64,000 nt of DNA, taken from Flavipsychrobacter stenotrophus. Its GTDB lineage: Bacteria; Bacteroidota; Bacteroidia; Chitinophagales; Chitinophagaceae. The position numbers and the translations under genes are program-made. Below, piece by piece: positions 17,380 to 26,036 of this stretch; the first letter of the stretch is position 1; each line of letters starts with the position of its first letter. The stretch lies in NCBI RefSeq assembly GCF_002954265.1, contig NZ_PPSL01000006.1, positions 1 through 64,000 of the forward strand, given 5' to 3'. Under the pieces are notes generated by a model that saw nothing but the letters and a program-made list of their open reading frames with translations, was not told the origin of the DNA and ran no database searches.

Positions 17380-17713
17380 GCGCGGGGTGTTGTTTGTCTG
17401 AACTGTGATTCACTTGATTGAAGGAAAAACATAATGTCATTATTTTTTTTTGGGGGGGGGGGATTCGGCAATATATACAAGAGAGACACTCCTACCAATG
17501 GCATATAAAACCAGTGCAATTCCGTGAGGATAAAACAATAGCACTGAGAATGATGATAAAATGTATCGGCTAAATAAATTTATACTTACTTTGCCCAATA
17601 TTCACTTTTTTGGATAAAGTGAACAACTAAAATCTACCGGCTTTCTTAAACCAGCATTCTATTCTTGTCGCTACAACGATAAGTTATTATTATTATTGTA
17701 ATGAACATGAAAT
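17380..17713. other. Intergenic region with a T9G11 tract
   Basis: No gene is supported in these 334 bp. It contains a homopolymer block of nine T followed by eleven G (17443-17462), which is striking in an otherwise AT-rich spacer. Upstream of the acyltransferase gene the sequence is AT-rich and presumably carries its promoter. Confidence 0.6.
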
Positions 17714-18790
17714 ATGAAAGATAATAAAGGAACTACCGGGCATAGCAGGTTATTAGAATTAGATGCGCTCAGAGGTGCTGCAGCATTATTTGTTGTACTC
17801 TTTCATTTCACTAAAGGATTTACTCCGGCTGAACTGGGTTTCAATAATTACCTATTACATTTTGGCGCAACAGGTGTTGAGTTATTCTTTATTATCAGTG
17901 GCTTTGTTATTTTTATGAGCATCACCAAACTGGCTAGCGGTAAAGAATTTATTATTAATAGAATTGCCCGCTTATACCCCACCTATTGGGCTACTGTAGT
18001 ATTTACCTTCCTCGTTATTGTGTTCACACAAATGTTACTATTTCATAAAGGGGTGAACACTACTCCTCTAGCACAATTTCTGGTTAACCTCAGTATGTTT
18101 CAATATTATTTTAACGTCAAGGATCTTGACGGGCCATACTGGACATTAATAATTGAAATAATCTTCTACATATACATTTATATATTATTTATTTCTAAAA
18201 CTATAAAGTACATAGAAAAAATAAGCTTTGCTCTGCTGGCGTCAACCGTACTTATATACGCAGGAAGGTCTGTTTTTGCTAACTATAATTTAGCTTCACA
18301 TATCTTCGGTTTAATACCATTATTACCGTATTTCCCCCTTTTCTATTCAGGAATCATTTTCTACAAAATGTTTACAGAAAAGGAAACCCTTACTCACTAC
18401 CTGGTGCTTGCTGTTTGCTTTTGCGCGCAACTGTATTTATTTACAACCAGAGGGCTTGTAAATGTAAATATCTATGAATATGCGGTTATTCTATTAACGT
18501 ATTATGGGTTGTTTGTTTTGTTCATAAAAAATAAAATTGGTTTTATTGTTACCAAACAAACGGTATTCTTAGGCTATATTTCTTATGCGCTTTATGTAGT
18601 TCATAATTATGTATCAGCTAGTGTAGTGTTGCCAGCTTTGGTTCGCAGACTTCACGTCAACTTTATTTTGGCAGGCATTATTCAGCTGGCTTTTGTTATC
18701 GCTTTGGCTTACCTTATTACAAAATATATTGATGTACCCAATCGTAATAAATTCAGAAATTATCTCCGAAAGAAATTCATTAAAAGTTAA
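17714..18790 (+). CDS. Acyltransferase family 3 membrane protein (OafA/YrhL type)
   Basis: 358 residues, with about ten hydrophobic segments spread over the protein. It starts with LLELDALRGAAALFVVLFHF, the family opening with its conserved RG and catalytic-type His. It continues with LHFGATGVELFFIISGFVIF, RIARLYPTYWATV and DGPYWTLIIEIIFYIYIY, all matching acyltransferase_3 signatures. The family O-acylates cell-surface sugars such as O-antigen, exopolysaccharide or peptidoglycan from the inner membrane. The acceptor is unknown; no polysaccharide gene cluster surrounds it. It stands alone after the histidine kinase and before the accessory islet. Confidence 0.92.
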   Translation: MKDNKGTTGHSRLLELDALRGAAALFVVLFHFTKGFTPAELGFNNYLLHFGATGVELFFIISGFVIFMSITKLASGKEFIINRIARLYPTYWATVVFTFLVIVFTQMLLFHKGVNTTPLAQFLVNLSMFQYYFNVKDLDGPYWTLIIEIIFYIYIYILFISKTIKYIEKISFALLASTVLIYAGRSVFANYNLASHIFGLIPLLPYFPLFYSGIIFYKMFTEKETLTHYLVLAVCFCAQLYLFTTRGLVNVNIYEYAVILLTYYGLFVLFIKNKIGFIVTKQTVFLGYISYALYVVHNYVSASVVLPALVRRLHVNFILAGIIQLAFVIALAYLITKYIDVPNRNKFRNYLRKKFIKS

Positions 18791-19050
18791 GATAAACTGA
18801 ATTGTCGAACGATTGTGGAATTAATTTGATGCCTGTAGCATTGGAGAGGAAAAGGATAAAATTAGGGTGGTTTGAACGAAGCCAGACGCTTAAATACACC
18901 AGAAATGAGGCGGTAAAATTCACCAGTAAGAGCCAGCCGGAACAGAATTGGAGGGATTAATGTATTAGCATGATATCCAGTTCGAGCGCATAGAGGTATT
19001 GGTGAAGACATTCCGTTTCGCTATAAAACGACTACGTCCAGCGCTGGGGA

Positions 19051-19323
19051 TTAAAAATCGGCTTCGTAACCGTGTCCATTCTTTCCGTAAAATATAAGCC
19101 ATTTAGCGAGAGAATATACTATGTGTAATTTCCACTCTATGGTATCCTCGCCCGTATCAGGCGGCTCTCTCTGCGTTTTCAGATATTGAAGATTATTATT
19201 GTTCGCAATCTTGTCGGCTACTTCCCAAAGTCTATTACCGTAGTCAAGGGTTTCATCCGCCATTTTAGTATCCCATGCTTCATATACTAACTCCTTCCCT
19301 ATCAGATCAACACAATCCTTCAT
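19051..19323 (-). CDS. Small protein of unknown function, second gene of a pair
   Basis: 90 residues with no signal peptide and no membrane segment, predicted mostly helical and acidic. It has no recognised motif; the C-terminus reads LAKWLIFYGKNGHGYEADF. It begins 3 bp after the stop of the upstream 134-residue gene, so the two are co-transcribed and may work together. A GACTACG repeat lies just beyond its stop codon, at 19029-19040, resembling the repeats flanking the neighbouring toxin-antitoxin pair. Function is not recognised. Confidence 0.65.
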   Translation of the reverse strand: MKDCVDLIGKELVYEAWDTKMADETLDYGNRLWEVADKIANNNNLQYLKTQREPPDTGEDTIEWKLHIVYSLAKWLIFYGKNGHGYEADF

Positions 19324-19326
19324 AAA

Positions 19327-19731
19327 CTACCCTCTGAAGACGTTCTCGTCCTGCCCCATGGCAATATACATAGGTACACCGTCCAGTTCTTTCGCTAACT
19401 CAATCACATAGTATCCGTCGTATTCCCGAATAAAATCCGCTTCAGATAGTTCTGTATTCGATTCCTTGTATTTTTCTACGATCCAATCATTCGCCTCGCT
19501 ATCCCTACCAACTCTTGGCGCCTTAATAGTTTCATAAGCTGGTATCTGCATCGCCAACCATTCTTCCTGCAACTTCTCCTTGCTTTCGTGTGGCGGCACT
19601 TTCTTTCCTCGCAGTTTATCCAACCAACTCAATTCAGTTGTTTTGGTATTCGACAGCCTCTTAAATAGTTCATTAAACTGCTGTTCGCACCCCGGCTTGG
19701 GTTTTCCCATTGGCCTCATGTCTAGTCCCAT
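19327..19731 (-). CDS. Protein of unknown function, first gene of a pair
   Basis: 134 residues, soluble, opening MGLDMRPMGKPKPGCEQQFNELFKRL. The Trp/Lys-rich middle (ELSWLDKLRGKKVPPHE) and the end DGYYVIELAKELDGVPMYIAMG suggest a compact alpha/beta domain, but no family is recognised with confidence. It is followed after 3 bp by the 90-residue gene. Both lie in a small accessory islet between the acyltransferase gene and rpoC. Immunity or toxin-related roles would be guesses and are not assigned. Confidence 0.65.
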   Translation of the reverse strand: MGLDMRPMGKPKPGCEQQFNELFKRLSNTKTTELSWLDKLRGKKVPPHESKEKLQEEWLAMQIPAYETIKAPRVGRDSEANDWIVEKYKESNTELSEADFIREYDGYYVIELAKELDGVPMYIAMGQDENVFRG

Positions 19732-19837
19732 AGTAATGAAGAAATATTAGTGCATTTACTCTAATTGAAAATATCGGTAGCTAATGTATAAAAAATAGGA
19801 ACTGCTTGATGAATTGAAACTGCAGTTTAGTCAGTCG

Positions 19838-19925
19838 GGAGAACGGCAACCGCAAGGCCGGAGTCAGAGACTGCGCCCAGCAAGGGACCGCACGTCAAAT
19901 ATGGCGTAGTCGGAACGACTACGCC
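19838..19925. repeat. Repeat flanking the toxin-antitoxin pair, downstream copy
   Basis: It contains CGGCAACCGCAAGGCCGG, then AGTC-aga-GACT, CTGCGCCCAGCA, and a perfect hairpin GGCGTAGTCG-gaa-CGACTACGCC (19903-19925). The motifs ACCGCAAG.CCGG and GACTACGCCGAGC recur in the same orientation at 20555-20600, on the other side of the toxin-antitoxin operon. Confidence 0.6.
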
Positions 19926-19942
19926 GAGCTAGAATTGATGAA

Positions 19943-20269
19943 TTATTTATAATCCTTTAAAAGCATATCGATCTCTGTATCCGATATGTTGTTTTTATCC
20001 CCCTTGTTGTAGATAGAAAAAAGAAGTACGGTAGTGTTGGTAACTTTTACATAAGACATTACTCTTGCGCCACCTGACTTACCTTTCCCTTTTGAAGCAA
20101 TTGAGAGCCGAATTTTATATACATCATTACCCAAAGGTTTCCCCATTTTCGGACACTCTTCAAGTTGCTGAAAAAGATTGGCTAGTTCAACTTTCAATGA
20201 TGGATATTTGTTGATCAGCTTTTTTGCTTCTTTCTTGAAGTTGACTGATAATTCGACATTATAGCTCAT
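19943..20269 (-). CDS. RelE/ParE-family toxin of a type II toxin-antitoxin pair
   Basis: 108 residues with the RelE/ParE outline: the opening YNVELSVNFKKEAKKLINKY, a central GKPLGNDVYKIRLSIASKGKGKSGGARVMSY with basic residues, and the closing VLLFSIYNKGDKNNISDTEI. In this superfamily the fold acts as a ribosome-dependent mRNA endonuclease or a gyrase inhibitor; which applies cannot be told here. It overlaps the antitoxin gene by 11 bp (the antitoxin stop lies inside the toxin start), the usual coupled arrangement. The pair is bracketed by direct repeats, suggesting recent acquisition as a unit. Confidence 0.85.
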   Translation of the reverse strand: MSYNVELSVNFKKEAKKLINKYPSLKVELANLFQQLEECPKMGKPLGNDVYKIRLSIASKGKGKSGGARVMSYVKVTNTTVLLFSIYNKGDKNNISDTEIDMLLKDYK

Positions 20270-20489
20270 TCAAAAAGTCTTTAGCTGAAGTAGTTTTCAA
20301 TTTACCCTTTTTAAAGAGTTTTACCTCTTCCAGACCCTTCCTGATGTTTGATAATATCTCTTCTTTGGTTTCATCATTTTCTAAAGCAGCCAGATCCTTA
20401 TTGTGCTTTTTGAGTTCCTGCCATTCTTTATAAGGAATAAATACCCCTGTATTTTTGCCGCTGCTATCGTGGATTACTTGTAAGCTCAT
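20259..20489 (-). CDS. Antitoxin partner of the RelE/ParE toxin
   Basis: 76 residues from the ATG at 20489, opening MSLQVIHDSSGKNTGVFIPYKEW. This start is chosen because upstream in-frame codons enter the flanking repeat and give a poor protein. The N-terminal VIHDSSGKNTGVFIPYKEWQEL pattern is the small beta-strand-helix DNA-binding type seen in Bacteroidota antitoxins of this class. The charged, Lys/Glu-rich C-terminus (KEEILSNIRKGLEEVKLFKKG) would wrap the toxin. It overlaps the toxin start by 11 bp and is presumably autoregulatory. Confidence 0.8.
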   Translation of the reverse strand: MSLQVIHDSSGKNTGVFIPYKEWQELKKHNKDLAALENDETKEEILSNIRKGLEEVKLFKKGKLKTTSAKDFLNEL

Positions 20490-20554
20490 ACTTATAGATT
20501 TCTTGTAGTACTCAAAATTACGAAAATGTTGCAAACAATGTAAACGGCGGTCAG

Positions 20555-20600
20555 ATACCGCAAGCCGGTTATGGCGCAATCAGGAAGACTACGCCGAGCG
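20555..20600. repeat. Repeat flanking the toxin-antitoxin pair, upstream copy
   Basis: ATACCGCAAGCCGG is followed by a degenerate hairpin (GGCGCAATC...GACTACGCC, 20573-20595) and GAGCGCGG. It is a diverged direct copy of the module at 19847-19930; the hairpin loop and right arm are kept while the left arm has decayed. Confidence 0.5.
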
Positions 20601-20673
20601 CGGGGCCTTCACTATTCGAGAAGTTTTACTAGCTTTATAAAAACATATATTTCGGCAGAATTCCATCACGCTT

Positions 20674-21192
20674 ATGAAACACCTTGTACTCTTTTCAATC
20701 TTATTGATATCCAGTTTTGGACTAACGGCGCAAACAAGTAACTATAAAGATATGCGGCCGCCACTCAATTTGAAACTAGCAGTTTCTGACTCCACATTTT
20801 ATGAATCAAGTATAGCTTCATCCCGATATATAAATGGGCCTAACGTTTTGCAAATTTATCCGGGAGAGACTGTTTACATTGAAGTGGAATTGGCAGATGA
20901 TTCTATCAAGAGCTTTAGAAGTGTTTCAGAAATTAAACACCCGGGCAAAACGCTAGAAATACAGTTTACTCAAAATGTCGTGAACAAAAAACATGAAGGA
21001 ATGATGCTAAAAATTAAAAATCCCTTTAATAGAGATCTGACGTACGAGGCAGGAATGTTCCGCATGAACGATAGTAAGTGGATTGGCACGACTGTTCTGC
21101 CGGTATCAGCAAATTTGTCTTCATACGAAACCTGGCCCGATGTTATTGTTACGTTGGCATTAATCAAATGGTCATTTTCAAAGAAACTATAA
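20674..21192 (+). CDS. Exported protein of unknown function
   Basis: 172 residues with a signal peptide (MKHLVLFSILLISSFGLTAQ). The mature part is beta-rich and ends in a Trp- and Lys-containing tail. The segment SRYINGPNVLQIYPGETVYIEVE resembles immunoglobulin-like strands. No family is recognised. It faces away from the toxin-antitoxin pair and is convergent with a small unknown gene 22 bp downstream of its stop. It probably resides in the periplasm or outer membrane. Confidence 0.7.
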   Translation: MKHLVLFSILLISSFGLTAQTSNYKDMRPPLNLKLAVSDSTFYESSIASSRYINGPNVLQIYPGETVYIEVELADDSIKSFRSVSEIKHPGKTLEIQFTQNVVNKKHEGMMLKIKNPFNRDLTYEAGMFRMNDSKWIGTTVLPVSANLSSYETWPDVIVTLALIKWSFSKKL

Positions 21193-21214
21193 ACAAGTAA
21201 ATTATTAAATCCTA

Positions 21215-21517
21215 CTAGATTCGAGATAGACTCGCCCAGTCATAATCATGACTAACTGGTTTGTCCACTTCTATTATCTTCATTGTCCCGTTAAGAAATA
21301 ATTTATCCCACACTTCACCTTCCTCTCCTTCTCCATGAAGCCGGAATAGTGTCTCCGGATTATTGCTGCTTATAATTTTCATGTGGTCTTCATGTTCATA
21401 CCACTTAATTTCATGATCTAAAGAACCGTAATCAGATAATACTGTAATTTCCTTTATATAGTCCTTGTCTATATTCCCACTTACTACTGAAAGAGAATAT
21501 TTCGTGTAATAGCCCAT
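21215..21517 (-). CDS. Small soluble protein of unknown function
   Basis: 100 residues, opening MGYYTKYSLSVVSGN and containing the acidic, Trp/His-rich stretch HEIKWYEHEDHMKIIS followed by FRLHGEGEEGEVWDKLF. Proteins starting MGYYT(R/K)Y with this acidic GEGEE...W pattern occur in phages and in bacterial accessory regions, but their function is not known to me. It is convergent with the exported protein gene upstream and lies beside the rpoC terminator. There is no signal peptide. Confidence 0.65.
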   Translation of the reverse strand: MGYYTKYSLSVVSGNIDKDYIKEITVLSDYGSLDHEIKWYEHEDHMKIISSNNPETLFRLHGEGEEGEVWDKLFLNGTMKIIEVDKPVSHDYDWASLSRI

Positions 21518-21572
21518 AGTAAACTAAATTGCCTTATAAATTTAAGCAAAATATTATTGGCTTTCAAGAACA

Positions 21573-21604
21573 CAAAAGCCGCTCCAAAAATGAAGCGGCT
21601 TTTG
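21573..21604. terminator. Intrinsic terminator of the rpoBC operon
   Basis: AAAAGCCGCT (21574-21583) pairs with AGCGGCTTTT (21594-21603), a 10-bp stem followed by a run of T on the minus strand. It lies 25 bp past the rpoC stop codon. Confidence 0.85.
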
Positions 21605-21628
21605 CAATATTGATTGTAACTAAATTGC

Positions 21629-24600
21629 TTATTCTTCGTCGTCAAACTGAAGTACATCGCGGTTGGTCATCAGGAGGTCGAATTCTTCCTTAGAACCTAC
21701 TACCATGTCATCGAAGTCGCGCATACCTGTACCTGCTGGTATGAGGTTACCGGTGATAACGTTTTCCTTCAATCCTATCAGGCTATCAGACTTACCGTTG
21801 ATGGCTGCCTGAGACAATACCTTGGTAGTTTCCTGGAACGACGCAGCTGATATCCAGCTCTGTGTACCCAATGACGCCTTGGTAATACCCAACAACATAG
21901 GTGATGAAGTAGCAGGGTTAGCATCGCGGTATTCTACGAGCTTCTTGTCTGCACGGCGCAGTCCGCTATTCTCTTCGCGCAGTTCGCGGAGGGTAACGAT
22001 CTGGCCAGGGTGCAGCTTTTCTGAATTGCCTGCTTCTGTTACTACCTTCTTATCAAAGATCCAGTCATTCTCATCCATGAAGTCGAACTTATCAACTGTA
22101 TCTTCTTCAAGGAACTTAGTATCACCCGGATCAACGATATTCACCTTACGCATCATCTGACGCACGATAACTTCCACGTGCTTGTCATTGATCTTCACAC
22201 CCTGCAAACGATATACTTCCTGTATCTCGTTTACCAGGTATTCCTGCACCGCAAATGGTCCCTTGATAGACAGGATATCGCTAGGTGTAGTAGCACCATC
22301 AGACAATGATGTACCGGCCTTTACGAAGTCACCATCCTGAACCATGATGTGGCGGGTAAGTGGTACCAGGTACTTCTTAACCAGGCCTTCACGGCTTTCC
22401 ACAACTATTTCACGGTTACCACGCTTGATGCTACCGAACGATACAACACCATCGATCTCCGCAACGATAGCCGGATTGCTCGGGTTACGTGCTTCAAACA
22501 ATTCTGTTACTCGCGGTAGACCTCCCGTGATATCTCGGCTACGACCCATAACACGTGGCAACTTAACGATAACCTGTCCATTATGAACTTCATCGTCTTG
22601 TGCTACTATGATGTGTGATCCAACCGGTAAGTTATACAACTTAGTTTCCTTGCCTTCAACAATGATGGCAGGGATCTTCGTCTTATCCTTAGTTTCAATA
22701 ACCACCTTCTCACGGTGACCTGTCTGTTCGTCAGACTCATCGCGGTATGTAACGCCATCGATAATGTTATCGAACTTGATAGAACCACTAACTTCCGATA
22801 TGATAACGGCGTTAAACGGATCCCATGTGCAGATCACATCACCCTTGGCTATTTTCTTGCCATTGCTTATTTTAAGTGTAGAACCATAAGGTACGTTGTT
22901 AGTGATCAACAAACGATCGTTTGCCATATCTACTATACGCACTTCACCTGTACGGCCTATTACTATGATCTGCTCTTCGCCTTCAGCATCTTTGTACTTG
23001 GTAGTACGCAGACCATCGAACTGGATAGTACCGTCGAAACGAGCTACCAACTGAGATTCTGTCGAAGATGAGTTGGCCACACCACCCACGTGGAACGTAC
23101 GTAGTGTCAACTGTGTACCCGGCTCACCAATAGACTGTGCAGCTATAATACCTACCGCATCACCCTTCTGCGTCATGTAACCTGTTGCCAGGTTCTTACC
23201 ATAACACTTAGAGCATACTCCGCGGCGGCTTTCGCAAGTCAGCACAGAACGTATTTCTACAGTTTCAATACCGGCTTCTTCTATCTTCTTGCCTATTTCT
23301 TCTGTTATTTCCTCACCCGCAGATACCAACAAAGTATCAGTGATAGGGTCAATAACATTATGCAATGAGGTACGACCTAAGATACGGTCATACAATGGTT
23401 CAACGATGTCTTCATTATCCTTAAGCGCTGAAGTTGCATTACCACGTAGTGTACCGCAATCTTCATTAGTGATAACGACATCCTGCGCCACATCCACCAG
23501 ACGACGGGTAAGGTAACCCGCATCCGCCGTTTTAAGGGCGGTATCCGCAAGACCCTTACGCGCACCGTGCGTAGAAATGAAGTACTCCAATACACTTAGA
23601 CCAACCTTGAAGTTAGAAAGGATCGGATTTTCAATGATCTCAGATCCTGATGAACCACTACGACGTGGTTTTGCCATCAAACCTCTCAAACCGGCCAGCT
23701 GCTTAACCTGCTGCTTACTACCACGCGCCCCCGAATCAAGCATCATGTACACAGAGTTAAAGCCCTGCTTGTCTGCTGCCATTTCACGGATCAACGTTTC
23801 TGTAACGCGGGTATCCACACGAGACCAGATATCAATGATCTGGTTATAACGCTCGTTATTGGTAATAAGACCCATGTTGTAGTTTTCCCACACTTCGTCT
23901 ACTTCTACCTGTGCGTTAGTGATCAGCTGTTCCTTAGTATCAGGAACCGTAAGATCGTTTATATTGAACGACAATCCACCACGGAAGGCAGTACGGAAAC
24001 CAAGCGTCTTGATATCATCAAGGAAAGCTACAGTCTTAGGTATGTTAGTATTCTTAAGGATCTCACCGATGATCTCACGAAGAGACTTCTTGGTCAACAA
24101 TGCGTTTACGAAACCATTTTCCTTAGGTACAAACTGGTTGAAGATAACACGACCTACAGTTGTATCAATGAACTTGTTTTCAAGAACGCCCTCTGCATTA
24201 CGTATTGGTGCTTTGATCTTGATCCATGCATGCAGATCAGCCTTGCCTTCGTTATGCGCAATGATAACTTCTTCAGGGCTGTAGTATGCTTTGTTCTCGC
24301 CCTTAACCTTTTCGGTTTCGGTCGATTTCTTACCCTTAGAGATGTAATACAGACCAAGTACCATGTCCTGTGAAGGAAGGGTGATTGGTGTACCATTCTG
24401 CGGGTTAAGGATATTGTGAGAAGCCAGCATCAATATCTGAGCTTCAATAATTGCAGCATTGCTCAAAGGCACGTGTACCGCCATCTGGTCACCATCGAAA
24501 TCCGCATTGAACGCCGAACAAACCAATGGGTGCAACTGTATTGCCTTTCCTTCGATCAGTTTTGGCTGGAATGCCTGTATAGACAAACGGTGAAGCGTTG

Positions 24601-25951
24601 GGGCTCGGTTCAGCATGATCGGGTGGCCTTTCAGGATATTTTCAAGGATATCCCAAACTACCGCTTCCTTACGCTCAACCAGTTTCTTTGCGCTCTTAAC
24701 AGTCTTTACTATACCGCGCTCTATAAGCTTACGGATGATGAATGGTTTGAACAACTCAGCAGCCATGTCCTTAGGAAGTCCGCACTCGTGCAACTTCATT
24801 TCAGGACCTACCACGATAACCGAACGACCGGAATAGTCAACACGCTTACCCAGCAAGTTCTGACGGAAACGACCTTGTTTACCCTTCAGTACATCAGAGA
24901 GTGATTTCAATGCGCGACCGCCTTCAGCCTTAACGGCGTTAGACTTACGGCTGTTATCAAACAATGAGTCTACGGCTTCCTGCAGCATACGCTTTTCATT
25001 ACGCAGGATCACCTCAGGTGCTTTAATTTCTATTAACCTCTTCAAACGGTTATTACGGATAATAACACGACGGTAAAGGTCATTCAGATCAGATGAAGCG
25101 AAACGACCACCATCCAATGGAACCAATGGGCGCAATTCCGGTGGAATAACCGGGATATACTGCATTACCATCCACTCCAGGCGGTTTTCGATACGGGTGT
25201 TAGCGTCACGGAAAGCTTCTACCACGCTCAAGCGCTTCAAAGCTTCCTGCTTACGCTGTTGTGAAGTCTCATTAGCTGCTGCATTACGCAGGTCGTAAGA
25301 CAACTTATCAAGGTCGATACGTGCTAGCAACTGCTGAACAGCTTCTGCACCCATCTTACCAATGAATTTCATTGGATCTTCATCAGGCAACATCTGATTT
25401 TCCTTAGGCAAAGCATCCAGAATTTCCAGATACTCGTCTTCAGTCAGCAATTGCTGATGTGTCCCTTCTGAATCCTTAAGGTTCAGCTTGGTACGGATCA
25501 TTTCTTCTGCATCACCTGCATTTACTACTACATAACGCTCGTAGTAAACAATGCTCTCCATTTTCTTTGAAGAAACACCCAACAGGTAACCTATTTTATT
25601 AGGTAAGCTCTTGAAATACCAGATGTGTACGATAGGTACAACCAACTTGATATGTCCAAGACGCTCACGACGTACTTTCTTTTCTGTTACTTCAACACCG
25701 CAACGGTCGCACACAATACCCTTATAACGGATACGCTTGTACTTTCCGCAGAAGCACTCATAATCTTTAACCGGACCAAATATCTTTTCGCAGAACAAAC
25801 CATCACGCTCAGGTTTGTAAGTACGATAGTTAATGGTCTCAGGCTTTAATACTTCGCCATATGAACGATCAAGAATCGCATCAGGAGAAGCAAGACTAAT
25901 CGTTATTTTATTGAATCCGGGCCTAGGCCTGTTATCTTTTTTAATAGCCAT
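21629..25951 (-). CDS. rpoC: DNA-directed RNA polymerase subunit beta prime
   Basis: 1440 residues, the normal length for Bacteroidota. The N-terminal zinc-binding Cys residues are C66, C68, C81 and C84. The catalytic Mg-binding motif NADFDGDQ is at residues 482-489. The second zinc site ([16 protein letters not shown]) and the trigger-loop region ([16 protein letters not shown]) are present. It forms the catalytic core of RNA polymerase with RpoB. It follows rpoB after 85 bp on the same strand and ends at a strong terminator. No truncation is visible. Confidence 0.99.
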   Translation of the reverse strand: MAIKKDNRPRPGFNKITISLASPDAILDRSYGEVLKPETINYRTYKPERDGLFCEKIFGPVKDYECFCGKYKRIRYKGIVCDRCGVEVTEKKVRRERLGHIKLVVPIVHIWYFKSLPNKIGYLLGVSSKKMESIVYYERYVVVNAGDAEEMIRTKLNLKDSEGTHQQLLTEDEYLEILDALPKENQMLPDEDPMKFIGKMGAEAVQQLLARIDLDKLSYDLRNAAANETSQQRKQEALKRLSVVEAFRDANTRIENRLEWMVMQYIPVIPPELRPLVPLDGGRFASSDLNDLYRRVIIRNNRLKRLIEIKAPEVILRNEKRMLQEAVDSLFDNSRKSNAVKAEGGRALKSLSDVLKGKQGRFRQNLLGKRVDYSGRSVIVVGPEMKLHECGLPKDMAAELFKPFIIRKLIERGIVKTVKSAKKLVERKEAVVWDILENILKGHPIMLNRAPTLHRLSIQAFQPKLIEGKAIQLHPLVCSAFNADFDGDQMAVHVPLSNAAIIEAQILMLASHNILNPQNGTPITLPSQDMVLGLYYISKGKKSTETEKVKGENKAYYSPEEVIIAHNEGKADLHAWIKIKAPIRNAEGVLENKFIDTTVGRVIFNQFVPKENGFVNALLTKKSLREIIGEILKNTNIPKTVAFLDDIKTLGFRTAFRGGLSFNINDLTVPDTKEQLITNAQVEVDEVWENYNMGLITNNERYNQIIDIWSRVDTRVTETLIREMAADKQGFNSVYMMLDSGARGSKQQVKQLAGLRGLMAKPRRSGSSGSEIIENPILSNFKVGLSVLEYFISTHGARKGLADTALKTADAGYLTRRLVDVAQDVVITNEDCGTLRGNATSALKDNEDIVEPLYDRILGRTSLHNVIDPITDTLLVSAGEEITEEIGKKIEEAGIETVEIRSVLTCESRRGVCSKCYGKNLATGYMTQKGDAVGIIAAQSIGEPGTQLTLRTFHVGGVANSSSTESQLVARFDGTIQFDGLRTTKYKDAEGEEQIIVIGRTGEVRIVDMANDRLLITNNVPYGSTLKISNGKKIAKGDVICTWDPFNAVIISEVSGSIKFDNIIDGVTYRDESDEQTGHREKVVIETKDKTKIPAIIVEGKETKLYNLPVGSHIIVAQDDEVHNGQVIVKLPRVMGRSRDITGGLPRVTELFEARNPSNPAIVAEIDGVVSFGSIKRGNREIVVESREGLVKKYLVPLTRHIMVQDGDFVKAGTSLSDGATTPSDILSIKGPFAVQEYLVNEIQEVYRLQGVKINDKHVEVIVRQMMRKVNIVDPGDTKFLEEDTVDKFDFMDENDWIFDKKVVTEAGNSEKLHPGQIVTLRELREENSGLRRADKKLVEYRDANPATSSPMLLGITKASLGTQSWISAASFQETTKVLSQAAINGKSDSLIGLKENVITGNLIPAGTGMRDFDDMVVGSKEEFDLLMTNRDVLQFDDEE

Positions 25952-26036
25952 TGTGTATATTATAATATTTTGTAGAGAATAATGAGAAAATTTTGCAAGA
26001 GACGTGAACCATCACATCTCCTGCACTATAATTCAT

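Noticed and set aside
18829-18960. 43-codon open frame after the acyltransferase gene
   Set aside because: Plausible codon usage but no recognisable motif; could be a remnant of a mobile element, not enough to call.
19838-20600. Integron-like cassette array with attC sites
   Set aside because: Repeats flank small genes, but the conserved attC core sequences (RYYYAAC and GTTRRRY) are not visible and no integrase gene is present.
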